A stretch of DNA of 64,000 nt from Polytrichum commune (GCA_950295325.1 OX485809.1:13146001-13210000), one strand, 5' to 3'; shown: positions 26,478 to 38,948, counted from the stretch's first letter. Notes: generated from the letters alone by a model not told the origin. A program made the numbers and translations.

Positions 26478-26700
26478 TAAGATGCAAAAAAATCACCGAC
26501 CCTCTTTCTTGTTTGTCTTCCACATGCAAGGCTTGTTGTAACAAGCTAGGTCAATGGAGGACTTGGGAATGAGGCCAATGTGAGGTGGGGCTTGCTAATA
26601 TAAGCCCCAAACGTAATGATTATCTGCAATTAATACGATGTCACTAAGCTAATGCTCCTCTCTTGCATCCCTTTGTGCTCAATTAACAACTATTGAGCTC

Positions 26701-26989
26701 CCATCGAACTCAAATAGTTGACTATTGCCTACATAAATAAATAAATAAATAAATACAGTTGTCTGATTTTTCATACATGTTTATACAAACCGCCTAAATC
26801 TAAAAAAGAGAGTAGATTGTTGGACATTTTATGCCCAACTTGATATCAACCTACGGCTATATGTAACTACATACATACAATGTGTATTGTCAATACCAAA
26901 AAATAGTGCACTCAAATTTATAATGCCATGATCATATATATGTCACATATGGGAATACATATTGCAAGTAATACGATTCTATTCAAGAG
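26701..26989. other. Spacer with (AAAT)n microsatellite
   Basis: A short TAAA/AAAT repeat at about 26733-26754. The rest is AT-rich with nothing identified. Confidence 0.6.
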
Positions 26990-27830
26990 TAATCTAGAAC
27001 ACTACAATATGTTTTCTCATATTAAAATGGTGAACCAAAAATAATATTGATCCGACACTATATGTTGACAAAAATAATCCTTGTGAAGGATTAATCCAAT
27101 AGTTGATGCATCTCCATAGTTTGACGGGAAGCCCATCGCGATAATTTCCATTTTCCACAAGCATATCTTTAAAGTATTGAAGTTGCATGATCCCTAGATC
27201 GTTCAATCAAGCATGTTGAACTTACCACTCAATCGGGATAATTATTAGCTTTGTGACACTGAAAATAAACTGGTTGCTAAAATATTTGCAATTTGCTTTG
27301 TCAATCAATATTATTCCTCTCACACCAAAGAATGTGTAAGAACTATGAATGCCCAATTCAAAAAGAACCAACCAAAATGCGTTGTGCACTTTCTTTCATG
27401 CTAAAATGAAGATGCTAAGCTTTTTTAATCCCCATATATTTTTTAAATACATAGGCAAACCATAAAATCTCTCAAAGAGACATTATAGTCCATGTACTTA
27501 TATGGATTTGGCGTGACTGCCATAATGGTCTTCATCACCTTGGGCACAATATGTTTAGCCACTATGTCCTTGGGAAGGTTGGGGATAAAGGAGGATTCCA
27601 TCATTTTCTTGAAAATAGTTTAGTGTAATGTAGACCAAAATCACTGACCACCCTTTGCCATTTGTTCTCTATATGAAAGGCTTGCTAAAACAAGCTAGGC
27701 CAATGGAGAGCTTCAGAATGAGGCCAAAATGAGGTAAAACTTGCTACATATATGCTTTCATTATAATGATTATGGGTATTTAATGTGTGATGTGACTAAG
27801 TTAACACTCCAATTGATCCCAAGTTTTGGT
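26990..27830 (-). repeat. Duplicated locus, copy 2 (uninterrupted)
   Basis: Collinear with copy 1 at 24980-26700 once the insertion is removed. Shared landmarks include AAAATGCGTTGTGCACT, ACAAGCTAGG-CAATGGA and AATGAGGCCAA. The minus-strand frame 26994-27206 aligns with the copy-1 peptide but carries upstream stops. This is a decayed paralog. Confidence 0.65.
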
Positions 27831-28590
27831 CAACTATTGGGTAGTAGTTGACTGGCTTGGACGATTGCAATGCAACAATTGACATTGGTAGTTGATTGCC
27901 GCATAGCACTCGACCATTCAATCGACAACTAAACCCTAATAACTAATGCTCACTCATAGAGGGCCATATTAAATCATGTGTTATGCCCACGAGGAGCCCG
28001 CCCTGCCTCAAATTGCTTTTGAGGTCTTTGTATGCCTCGCATATATTGCCAAAAATTATTGGTGATTTGGTTAATCCATAGGTTTGCTATGGCTAAAAGT
28101 GGAATGAAAAGGGCCATAATTAGTTCATTCAGAAGTATATATTACAATCCGTGACACGTGTGGGACTTATCGGATGAAGTGGATGAGTTTATACTTGAAG
28201 AGGTTGCAAAGAAAACTTGGAAATGGGGGCAACTTGTGCAACGTGTTATGACGAATTCAAGCATTTAGTAAATTCTATTGGGTCCAATTGCCAAGGAAAA
28301 AGGTTGATCGGCTTCAACGTAGTTACAGGGACCCCCAAGAGAGATCGACATACTGCATTGGTGACAAGGAAAAACTTCTTCCATGGCATTTGTTCAAGGA
28401 CCTTTGAGACGTTCTCATGAAAATGAAAAATCGATCATATTTTCAAAAAACCTACGTGACATTGTGGTGGTTCTACCAAACCATAGAACATTTCATGCCT
28501 CTCCCAATCCACTAGGGGTTCAACTGAAGCACTGCGCACCAGAAGATATATCGGGTTTACAAAGAGTACAAGCTTAGCCCTACCAATATG
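27831..28590. other. Intergenic with coding-like relic
   Basis: No clear gene. A stretch at 28200-28590 reads fairly openly on + in more than one frame, but I recognise no family. Confidence 0.3.
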
Positions 28591-28598
28591 GCGGTAGT

Positions 28599-29919
28599 CT
28601 CGGGGGGGGGGGGGGGCACTCCCTTGTATATTTTGCATACACCTGCGATAATGACCTATTAAAATGGGGGCTATTTACCTATGAGAAAGGATTATAAGGG
28701 ATGCTAATTTTTGAAATAATGGTAAATTGTTGTGATTATTTACACCCTATTGGTAATTATAAATTCTTGGATGGTTGATTTTATGGTACCCTATATTACT
28801 TATATGTATTTTTTTTCCCTGATTGCCCCCATTCCTTAAAGTGTATGATACAGTAGAATTCTTGTTAGAAGCACATGTACAGAGTAAGAGAAACAAACAT
28901 TTACTAGGGTTTAGGGTTCAGGGTCACACTGAAGTCCGGGCAAAGCAAAACACTAAACAATAACAACAAAAGATTGCAATTACATGTCATAAAGCAACAC
29001 GAGCCAATGAATAAAAGTTGTGTTGGATAACACAGTTAGAAACCTTGAGGTCTTAGGGAACAGGCCAGCCACATGTGTCTCAAAGTCACATTTACAAGGT
29101 TTGCAAAATCCCTACTTTTGATGCCTTGATATTCCAATCCTACACATTGGAGGAAAATCCCACGCCATGCAAGCAAAATCCACCTAAACTAGCTAGGCTA
29201 CCATTTACACATGTGGGAGATATGAGGGTACTCGAACTGAAATGACTACTATAGATTTCAAGGTATACTAATGATCATTCAACCTTTTTCCAAATTATAT
29301 CTCCACATGTGTGAGATAGTACAAATTTAGCAGGTTTTATTTTTTATTTGAAATGAACTCACTCAATGAGTTTGCATCTACCTCATCTAAGGTGTAGATT
29401 TTGCTAGTTGATTCATACAGTATAGACACAGTTCAGATAATAGCATCCATATCAACCCCACACACAACCACTCTCAACATACTTATATTTGTTGAGACCC
29501 GACTGTTTTTTGAACCAATGGAGGTAAGCCATAGCAGTTGGGAAGAGCGTTTCTCTATTTCCGTTCTGGACTACACGTTTCATCAAGTCAATGGGTTGCC
29601 AACAATTGCCCCACTTAGTACCAACCTTCACCCTTATCTTTTGAACCCTTCCTATATAGAACATGCCATATTTTGGTAGCAAAGTATTTAATTTTTGAAA
29701 CTATCGCTTTTTCTCCATGCTATTTTATATGTACCACTTAGGTAATTTAATCATGTTTTGTCAAATGCTATATTACATATAATCATGTTTCACAATCCCA
29801 AAGCACCCTATACTACATCTAATAATTTACAAATTTTACGCCAAATTTTTATACAAGACCCTATATTTTATCGCACGTAGTTCCTACGTTTTTCGCCAGT
29901 GCCCCCCCCCCCCCCCGAG
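28599..29919. mobile_element. Non-autonomous hAT-type element with CTCG(15) termini (1321 bp)
   Basis: The left end reads CTC then 15 G and CACT. The right end is the inverse (AGTG, 15 C, GAG). The flanks are 8-bp duplications, GCGGTAGT (28591-28598) and GCGGCAGT (29920-29927), with one mismatch. An 8-bp duplication is typical of hAT transposons. Subterminal ACCCTAT motifs recur at both ends. A 92-codon frame (29401-29679) has no recognisable domain and no transposase is present. Two shorter relatives lie at 38603-38948 and 43276-43622. Confidence 0.8.
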
Positions 29920-29927
29920 GCGGCAGT

Positions 29928-30319
29928 ATAGCATGTAAATCATATTTGGACATATACTTATGTACATTGGTAGGTAGGTAATATATAATATATGATTACA
30001 AGTATACTACTACCCCTTATGTTCTATATTGAATATATCAAACTTCCATTTTGGCTCTCCATATCATGTTGTTTGTTTTGCACTGTATACGTTTGGATGC
30101 ATCCTTATTGTTTTCAGTGTTTGGAAATTGGATTTGGATGCTATGCCACAGGTGCAATCTCAAACATTCGATGTTTTTGTCATTTGGTTTGAGGGTTGTA
30201 AATGATGGATTTCCATGTGATTGGTTTGTCTTTCTTGTATTTTGTGTCATGTAATTTAAAGTTCAAGTACTTTATTAGTCTCCAAATCATGAAAAGATCT
30301 CAAATTACCGAATAAAGTG
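29928..30319. other. Intergenic, nothing identified
   Basis: AT-rich. Frames of up to 70 codons on both strands show no family. Confidence 0.4.
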
Positions 30320-30530
30320 TTCGAGGTGCCTATCACCCATCAGTTAAGAGATTCTATGCCAGATCTAGAGAAGGATAAGTCGGTGCAAATTTTTCCCATG
30401 TAGGAAGATAGAAATAAGGAGGACTACAAAATTTTCAGCAATTTTATTCGTTAAATTGAAATTACTACGAATTTTGAAAGCCAAAAGTTGTTATGAACAT
30501 ATTACCAATGTCCCTAGTCTACCACACCCT
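30320..30530. repeat. Copy of the arm of the 44.3-45.2 kb foldback family
   Basis: The segment running from the TTAAGAGATT area through GGTGCAAATTTTTCCCATG to CATATTACCAATGTC matches the arms at 44290-44470 (+) and 44945-45150 (reverse complement), with moderate divergence. A single arm only, so probably a fragment. Confidence 0.65.
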
Positions 30531-33400
30531 CCAAAAAGTTTAAAGATTCAGTCGCTAAACCAAAAAGAGAAATACTTAGTCGTTTAGCGACTGTAGATCA
30601 AGCTGGTCAAAAAAAAACTGCAGCGGATTTCGGCTGCGGCTTCTTTGAACATAGTTTCCTACTGGTGTGATCACATAGTCCAATCTTCTCTAGACATATG
30701 TCTTATTGGCATCTATTCTTGGAGCCACACCTACCCACGTACCACTCAAATATAGGTGTCCAATTAAGATAAAAAGCTGAATTGAGCATGTCCACCTTAT
30801 TGCAAATTTACAACATGCTCATACAATCTATTGTTTACTTATTATTTTCATACAACATTTCAAATACTTGACATAAAAGTAATACTGGTAATATTTCATT
30901 TACATCTATTAACTGTTTATCATTGTGATTTAAAATTTGAAATACTTTGCGTAAAAATGAATTTGATAAATTACCTGAAGTTGCGATGTCAGCAGGTGTG
31001 TACATTTGCTTCTTGTGGATCAGGTTTGACAGATGTGAAGTTGCCGTGAGATTTGGTTTGTTGATATTACGTTTGTGCTCCAACAATACGATATCGATTT
31101 GGAAAGATCCAGAGTAACTCTAGAATTCTGATTTCCATAGAGCCAATCCCCAACATCTGCATGTTACATGATGTCATGTAGATGAGTTCAAGACATTCTG
31201 ATGTTTTGGTTTGAAGAAAATATCTGAATTTAAAAGCCTCCTCCTTGAAAGATGAGGCCCATGACTATTTTCGAAGCAGCTAGGGGCTTGCAGTAGGCTT
31301 CGAGTGCGGAATGTTGCACCACCAAATATCTCATATGACTCCTGATATTTCTGAGTTGGTGTCTTATTTTATGTGTTGGACCTGCAATAATCTTGAATCT
31401 AGAATCGGAGGGAACCAATACATGGAGGTTCTGCCAGGAGTTCTACCGGATCGTAAAAATCTAGGTCGTTTGTGTGTGCTTCTAGAGAAGGATTGTTATA
31501 TGTTTGAGCTGTCTTCATAATGGTTGATGGCAAGGTGGCTTGCTTGCTTTCTAGTTAGTGTTGGAGCTCACGTACTTGTAATATTGCAGAAGTCAGAGGG
31601 AAGTCATGGAAGACTGAGCGATCATGGAAGTTCTAATAGCAGTGGCGAAGTGGCACATCATGACCACATAAGTTTCATTTTAAATAAATTTTTTTTTGCT
31701 CTGGCAGATTTGAAGTTACAGTTTCAGGGGTATCTATCCATTGAGACCAACCCGAGACTTCAGGCTGCCATATTTCAGGCTAATTAGCAAGGATGCAAAA
31801 ACTAACATTTTAAGATCTAGAGAAGGATTGTTATATGTTTGAGCTGTTACAGTAGCAGGATTATATATCAAAGATCCGAATTCCAAACTTATGCAAGTGC
31901 TGAAAAAATGGGAGATACATTTAGAATTTTGAATCGTGGGCGTGGCCTCGGCCCTTTATTACATATTTGGAAAGTGGTGTACCTGCTATTTACACCCGAA
32001 AATCTTGGGAAGCCCTCTCAGAATACTCACACCCAAAGGAGAGAGAGAAATGACGCCAACCAGAGGTTCACGTGAATGAGAGACACTTCACCCTTGGACA
32101 CATTCCAATGATTTTGGGTCAAGTGCTACTGCCTCCGATTGAAGGTGGTCTCTCAAACCCAAACCTACTAAGTCATATGTCATCTTCATCCATCTCTTTT
32201 AAGGCTGATCACCTTACCTATATTAACACAAAGTGCCTTCATAGCTATTCTCGCAGACAATTGGAAGCCCTTTGTACATGATAATAATTACAAGAGCACC
32301 TAGATGGTCAAGCCCATGCTGAACAGTTCAGCGCAAAATTTAATCCCAGCTGGCTACTTGCACCACCAAACAAATCAAACAATACCCTTAAAATTAATGA
32401 ACAACAAATTACGCAGGTGTGATAGCAATATGGAGCTGCCCATGGTGTGCAAAAGTCGGATGTTCGACTTCTACAAATCCTTGAATCCTTCCTTCTGCCA
32501 GAACTTCATGCCGTAAACTGCATATGTAAAACATTCATAAATAAACTTTAGTTGATAAATAGTACATAGCGCAGACGCAACACATATTCAAGCAAAACTG
32601 GTCTCCTTGGAAGGCCAGAAATTGTCCATGTCTTGATTCTTGGCTGTATCCAAAATCCTACGTAATTATTGCCCAGAAGCAGGCAACCAAGTTCGCATAG
32701 GCAAACATGTCGGAAAAACTTAGCTACCCCAGAAATAATGTCATTGATTGTATTGGTAGCTGTAAGCATACATTACAACCTTGATTTGTCACTGCTCCAC
32801 AGTGCTAGCAGGAATTAGTAGGTATAATCACTGACATCCTGTATGATCATTAGAACATTTTTAATTGAAATACTCTTCGAAGGCGAGGAAAACAAGTCAA
32901 TGGCATCATGTACACTAGACTTTTGATTTAGTGTGGCAACACACTATTCACCATCGACCCACATAAATGATCTTTGAATCAATAGATGGCAACCTGCCAA
33001 CCAAAGAAAGTGGGATGAGACACTTGGTGCTACAAGACAAGCCATGCCATGGAGACCATTTTAATTAACATGCCGTGGGCACTATATCAGATCTGCAATG
33101 TTGTCAGCAACAACAACAACCAACTAGAGGTAGTTCAGAGTTTGGACTAGTGTAGAAATGAAACAAATTTGAGAGAACCTTTACCACATCAATCCATAGA
33201 CTTCAGGGAGACAAATGAAATTAGGGTTCCAACTAATTCATCTGTAAATTCCAACTAATTACTCTGACTACTGAAACCAACCTTAGTGGGTCCCAACGTT
33301 TGAATCGGTGTTTCAATCATTCTTAGAAACGTGATCTATATTTTCCAGTAATGAAAGAAATGGCAGACATTTGAGAATATTACAGACTATAAGAATCTTC
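30531..33400. other. Intergenic with possible gene remnants
   Basis: Contains an ACCACTCAAATATAGGTGTC motif copy at 30741. Between 31230 and 31800 several plus-strand pieces look exon-like (for example YMEVLPGVLPDRKNLGRL near 31424-31477, and DLKLQFQGYLSIETN after a possible acceptor near 31707), but they are separated by stops and I do not recognise the family. A 32-bp exact direct repeat flanks this area (31481-31512 and 31816-31847). Confidence 0.3.
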
Positions 33401-33404
33401 TGTA

Positions 33405-34740
33405 TCTCGATCATCAAGTGCAGAAGAATAAAGTTAATCAACAAACATCAGCGAGGAAATATCGGTGCTAAGCTCAACAAGCGTGTAGATCAAGGCTCAA
33501 AAGGACTAAAATCTGATGAAGCAGCAGGCCCCAGAGTGGGAACTTCGTTATTCATTCCATGTATCTCTGAGCACTTGACAGAAAGAATTATAAGTACGTG
33601 TCACATTCTGTACACTTTAATAAGACATGGATGTAGATACTACGAGTCCCGACCGACCACATAGCAAAAAGCCTAACAGACTCATCAAAGTCGAAACTCC
33701 TTGAGTTATGGCTCCGTTTCACAAATCAAAGATCTTCTCTAGGGGGTGATCGCTAGGAAGGATGGAAAAAAATTATGTTTCGAAATCCTCGCATGCTATC
33801 TTGAGCGTCAGTGCGCTCAATAAACCTCGCTGTCATGTACAGTAGTTTTTGCAAACAATCTTTTGCAATAAAATCGCGATGACACCGAACGGTTTCATTG
33901 CGACCCGATCGCCCTTTTTGTGGGTTGAAACTGACGGGTTCGCTGTGGATATATACCCAATGAAAACGATCGGTTTCAGCTGGGACGGACCATCACAAAA
34001 CAGAAAAGTCACTTGTTTCTTGATCATCAAACAGAAGAATGAAGTTCATCAACGAATATGAACAAAGAATTATCGATGTCTAAGCTCAACAAGCATGTAG
34101 ATCAAGGACCCAAAGGACTAATATCTGGGCCCCGGAGTGGGAGCTGGGTTAGTAATTCCATCTATCTCTGAGAACTTGACAGACGGATTAAGTAGACATG
34201 CTATCTTAAGCGTCAGAGCACTCAATAAACCTCGCTGTCATGTACAGTTAGTATTGCAAATGCTTATTTGCAATGAAATCGCGGTGAGACCTTATTTTAC
34301 CTCAGCTAGGATGGATCGGAGTTGATGGAAACAACGAATAATGTCGATGAGCTATATATTAGTAAGATGTGTTAGGAGCACATCCTGCATACCTCGGATA
34401 AGATAGCCGACGGCGAGGAGGGGCGAGAATATTGCAAAGATCTTCTCTAGGAAGGATACAAATTAATTCTGTTTCGAAATCCTCAGATGCTACCTTGAGC
34501 GTCAGAGAACTTAAATAAACTCGTTGTGTACAGTACTGCGAGGATTGTTTTGCAATAAATCGCAATAATGACACCGAACGATTTCATCGCGACCCGATTA
34601 GTTGTTTTCTTTGCTTAGCTGGAATGGATCGGAGCTGATGGAAACGAAGAATAATGTCAGTGAGCTCTATTAGTAAGACATGTTACTAAGGAGCACATGC
34701 TGCATACCTCGGATGAGATAGCCAACGACGAGAAGGCCGG
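33405..34740. repeat. Tandem segmental duplication of the 3' end of the small membrane-protein gene
   Basis: Units of roughly 300-600 bp recur. Landmarks are GATCTTCTCTAGG, GAGCGTCAG-G-CTCAATAAAC, CACCGAACG-TTTCAT, GGATCGGAG-TGATGGAAAC and ATACCTCGGAT-AGATAGCC. One unit (34372-34440) includes a copy of the exon end coding VGYLIR with its GT donor; the source is at 34708-34745. Order and strand are the same throughout. Confidence 0.75.
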
Positions 34741-35071
34741 CGATAACGGCGAGGGCGGGCAAGAATTTGCTCTTCTCGTACCCAGGCTCGTTGTGGTACA
34801 CCTTCTTGCCAGTTTCCATTGCTTTATCGCGGCCCGCGCGGACGGTGTTGGCGCCCCCCTGCACGTAGTCGTTGTCTATGAGAGGTTGCACTTGATCCTG
34901 GGCCGCGCCCGCGCGCTGCCGCACGTTCGCCGCCGTGCCGGCCACCAACGGGTTGTTTGTTAACTTGTCCATCCACGACCTGCCTGTGGCCGCCGCCTGG
35001 CCCGGCACTGCGCCCAATTTGTCACCGACCTGATCGGCCATTGTTCGAGCGTCGCCACTAACACCTGACAT
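34615..35071 (-). CDS. Small protein with C-terminal membrane segment, function unknown
   Basis: The ATG at 35071 opens MSGVSGDARTMADQVGDKLG. Exon 1 is 35071-34708. With a 73-bp intron, exon 2 (34634-34615) adds APIHSS and TAA, giving 127 aa. If unspliced the frame ends at 34670 with 133 aa. The body is polar and Ala/Gly/Gln-rich. Residues of about 104-120 (FLPALAVIAGLLVVGYLI) form one hydrophobic segment at the extreme C-terminus, as in tail-anchored proteins. GC-rich, coding-like composition stands out from the AT-rich surroundings. I do not recognise the family. The LEA-like composition of the N-terminal part is only a resemblance. Confidence 0.65.
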
Positions 35072-35784
35072 CCCGACGATCCGATCCGCTTGCTACCCAA
35101 ACCCCCAGCAACCGATTCTTCACGTTTAATTTTTCGCGTTTGATCAAATCCTAACAGATTCAGAAATTAGAATTGCGGCGACTAAACTGCCACGAATTCG
35201 ATCGAGCTGATTCAGGAATCGACAAATGAGTGTCAGTGGGTTTAGCTGCACACTGTAAACTGGTGCTGAGAATCAAGATATCTGAGAACCTGTAATGAAG
35301 TGATGATGATCTGGGATGCGAGGGTGTATGGATTTATGAGGTGATCGTCATCGGAAGTATTAAAGTGGAAATTAATGTGTCCAGACTCCAGATAGTCGAT
35401 GACAAAGCAAGAAGGGGGCTTGGCCATGTGGCGCCAAGTGGCTGCAGGGGAGGAGAGCAGGGGGGCTGCCTCGAAGGCCGAGTCTCTGGCAACCTGCCGG
35501 CCACCCTCCCTCGATCATCTACATAAGTTATCACCGTTTACTATATCCTGCCTCACCGCCGCAGATTTTGCAAACTCAAATTCCTTGCTCTCTCCGAGGA
35601 TATAATCACTACCAGCACATAAGTCCAGTCCTAGGCAATCATCCCCCGACGGTCGATCGGTGAGAGAAAATATACAAATCTATCATCTTGGTAGATTTGC
35701 AAATTTCTAGTGGCGTAGGACAACTTCCCGGTGAATCTGCAGGTGAATTGCCCAGAACTCATGCTTCTAGTGAATGATGATCTA
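35072..35784 (-). promoter_or_regulatory. Upstream region of the small membrane-protein gene
   Basis: The first 450 bp is relatively GC-rich and would include the 5'UTR and promoter. No firm TATA box or binding site is claimed. Overlapping short frames on both strands (35242-35605) look like composition effects. Confidence 0.35.
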
Positions 35785-36620
35785 TTAATTTCATGGATAG
35801 CCTTTATGGGTATGCAAATTCGAATTCCTCACTCATGACTACAGTCGTTTATGAGGATCTATTATTAACTATATGGAGCGCCATGGACTACCGTGGTATT
35901 CTGTTCACCTTTTACAGCAGATTGGATTGTTTCATGACCTACCGACCTCATGGATGTGATGCAAACACCATGAAACATAATTACCAAAGTTGCTCAAAGT
36001 CATTCACTAATAGTCTATTGATTTCGTGGACCGCAGCATGGTTTTGCAAATCACTATGATTATTTGATAGAATGATCTATCAATTTCATGGATGAGTCGC
36101 TATGCTTTACTGTAGAACTTCTGGTTCACCACTTACAAAAAAAATTGGATTATTTGATAAGCTACCGACCTGCATGTGTGATATGAAGACATAATGGTCA
36201 TATACTGATAATACTTTTGATTTCATGGAGGGCCATTTATATGCAAATCACTTTGATCATTTAAGGATCGTATCAAGTTCATGGATTGCTATGCTTAACT
36301 GTGGTACTTCTGGTTTACCTTTTTCAAGCAGATTGGATTGTTTGATGAGCTACTACTATCCTGCATGAGTGATGCGAAGACTATGAAGACATTACCAAAG
36401 TTACAAAATTGTATTAAACTGATGACTGAATAATTTCAAGGATTGCATGCAAATTAGTTCAATCATTCAATGATGATCTAATATCTATCAACTTCATGGA
36501 CTGCAATCGTTTACCGTGGTACTTCTGGTTCGCCTTTACAGGCAAATTGGATTGTATGATGAGCTACCGACCTGTATGTGTAATGCTAAAGCTATCATTA
36601 CATAACCAAAGTCGTGGAAA
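35785..36620. repeat. Minisatellite-like tandem array, ~186-225-bp units, four copies
   Basis: The landmark TTGGATT-TTTGAT-AGCTACCGACCTG recurs near 35921, 36146, 36332 and 36544. Each copy also has TTTCATGGA and ACCGTGGTACTTCTGGTT-type motifs. Divergence between units is substantial. Confidence 0.85.
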
Positions 36621-38594
36621 GGTAGTCAACTTGCAGACACCTTCCATTGGACAAGTGTCGGGATAGGGGCACTACAGCATACAAGTCCTACACATTCGTC
36701 TCACGTCGATGAAAGCACAATGCAAATCTATCATTGTGCTAGATTTGTAAAACTTTCAATTATATAGGACGAGTTTCCAATGACATAGGTTAATTGCATA
36801 AGACTCATACTAGTGCGGACCATTTCTGGACCCCATATCTTTCTGCATGTCCGCACCCAATTTCCTTTGATTGTCTCCTCTTGCAACCTCCTAATCTTGC
36901 TACTCCTCCCCATTTTTACAACTGTAAAAATCAATACATGTAGGGTCAACCTTCAAGATTTTGTTTAAGAATCTTAAAGCAAGGTGACCTTTGCAAACCT
37001 TTGGTTCATAGGTTTTGTATGTTAGAGACTTGCCCCTAGAAACTTAAGGTCTATTGAGCACGGGGGGTCATTGGTGTTCCACTAAAATATATGGTACAAC
37101 ATAATATAGAGTCCGATTTATCTTTCAAGGTAAAATATATGAAATTCTTACAAAAAAAATTAGGACAATGGAAATTCAGTGTGAGAATAAAGTGAATTTA
37201 TTTCAAAACTGTCCATTAAATTTGTGGAATATACCATGAAAATGCACATTTCTCCATAGCACCCCTGTTCCTTCCCCTTTATCTCAAGTTGTTTATATCT
37301 CCATAAGGCAATAATCACGCCCTCTCCAATGACCCCTGGCATGTATTAGGTATACAAGTATTCCCGCCTCGGACTTTTGCACTATCTTTGGATCGTTGTT
37401 TTTAGTCTCACTTCCTTCCTACTGCTCACATTCTACAATGTACATGTCCATTTCTTATCATGAAATAAAACTCAAATAGGTGAGATCAACCCAATAATTT
37501 GTGATTAGAGTTCAACCTTCTAATCACAAATTACAATTTATACATACATGACCAACCCCCTTTAGCTCAAGATTTTTGCACTCTAAACAAAAGATGTTGG
37601 TGATTCTCCCCAAATCATAATGTGCCAATGTCTTGACCCAACATATATGCAATTCTTGTTTTTAAGTAACTATAGACTTATGATGCATGCATGAATTTTA
37701 GACAATATGAAATTGTACATGTAGTTCTATTGACCCTATGATAGAAATTTTAGACATTAAATGGCTTTCAAGATATGCATCTACTTTGCTTCCGCTAAGT
37801 GATTGATTTTGCAATGTGCATGTATTGACAATGCAAACAATATTACTTTGCCCAATATTATTAATGGACAATTTTTTTTCATAATTTAGTTAATTCCCAG
37901 TAATGAATGATCATAGTGTGATACATAGAAGAAAAGAGAGTTCTCATAAGGTATTCCTTGTTTAGGAGACTTTATTTTCTCAATTGCAACATGTAACCTT
38001 GACACTTCTTAATCATAGTATGTTGTTCACTCTTGACGCATGTGAGTACAAGCCTACCCTACTTTTTACGTTGGCTTTCCATTCTGTTGCTGACGTCAAT
38101 TTTTTTGATGAACTATTAGATTTTGCATCCAACAAGATCTAACGGTCCAGATTTTTTCGATTTATCTAGTTTTGGTTTTAGAAGTCAATTGTTTACTAAT
38201 AGTCGACTAGAGCAATCAACCAGAAATGTAAAAGAATTAACCAGAGTCAATACTATAAATTACTAGCTTAGTGCAAGTCACATGATTTGTGACAATGTGA
38301 TTTTAATTCTTTATTTTATTTCATTGAAGTCAACTGCTATATGGTAGTCCTCATAGCTGTCAACTTTCAAAGAAATAATTTTTTTTTAAATTAGTTAAAA
38401 AGCTTATAAAGAAACTAAATTGCTACATATTGTTGGTTGCTAGATCTAACATTCCATAATTTTTGGGGAATTGTTTTGGCTATTTCATTTCTTTGGTTTG
38501 TCCGACATGTGACTGCTAAGTCAAGTGGTCTAGGTCAGTTACTATTACTATTGGTGAAAAATTAACATGCATGGAAAAGACCGTGGCCCGCTAT
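36621..38594. other. AT-rich intergenic, no gene seen
   Basis: Scattered short frames only. No repeat was paired with certainty. Confidence 0.45.
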
Positions 38595-38602
38595 ATTTTA
38601 TA

Positions 38603-38948
38603 CTCGGGGGGGGGGGGGGGGGGTGTGTTAAAAAGTTAAGGATATAGGTGTGAACAACCACTATTTTATAGGGGGGTATTACTTTCAATTCTCTTCTTTT
38701 TTTCACATGCTATCATTATGTAAATTTCTACTTTGGGTTAATAGAAAAATGGCTTGCATTACTTATAATTTCAAATTACCTATTATTCCATACCCTATAG
38801 TACTTTAAAGATGTCCAGTGCTATTTTTGATACCCTATATTACTCTTAAGCCCAATTATAAATTTTTTCTCCCATGTTTTTAAAATACCCTATCATTTGT
38901 TCGCACGTATATTGCTACTCCAACCAATGACTACCCCCCCCCCCCGAG
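38603..38948. mobile_element. hAT-type MITE, CTCG(n) family, 346 bp
   Basis: The left end is CTC plus 18 G; the right end is 12 C plus GAG. Perfect 8-bp target duplications ATTTTATA flank it (38595-38602 and 38949-38956). Internal ATACCCTAT motifs occur three times in the right half. Nearly identical to 43276-43622, so both moved fairly recently. Confidence 0.88.

Larger units (their letters stand above)
24980..26700 (-). repeat. Duplicated locus, copy 1, interrupted by a foldback insertion
   Basis: The segments 24980-25610 and 26480-26700 align in order with 26990-27830. The element at 25613-26477 splits this copy. Its minus strand has a 102-codon frame (25028-25336) containing PIQWWVQHAWLYDLEIMEVEY. 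The other copy encodes a relative of it. Both copies may be relics of a transposon-encoded or unknown gene; I do not recognise the protein. Confidence 0.65.

Noticed and set aside
24980-27830. CRISPR-like spaced repeats (42-bp units)
   Set aside because: Plant nuclear DNA, palindromic units with similar spacers inside an inverted-repeat element.
28904-28923. CTAGGGTTTAGGGTTCAGGG, telomere-like
   Set aside because: Only two to three imperfect TTTAGGG units inside a transposon; too short for an interstitial telomere.
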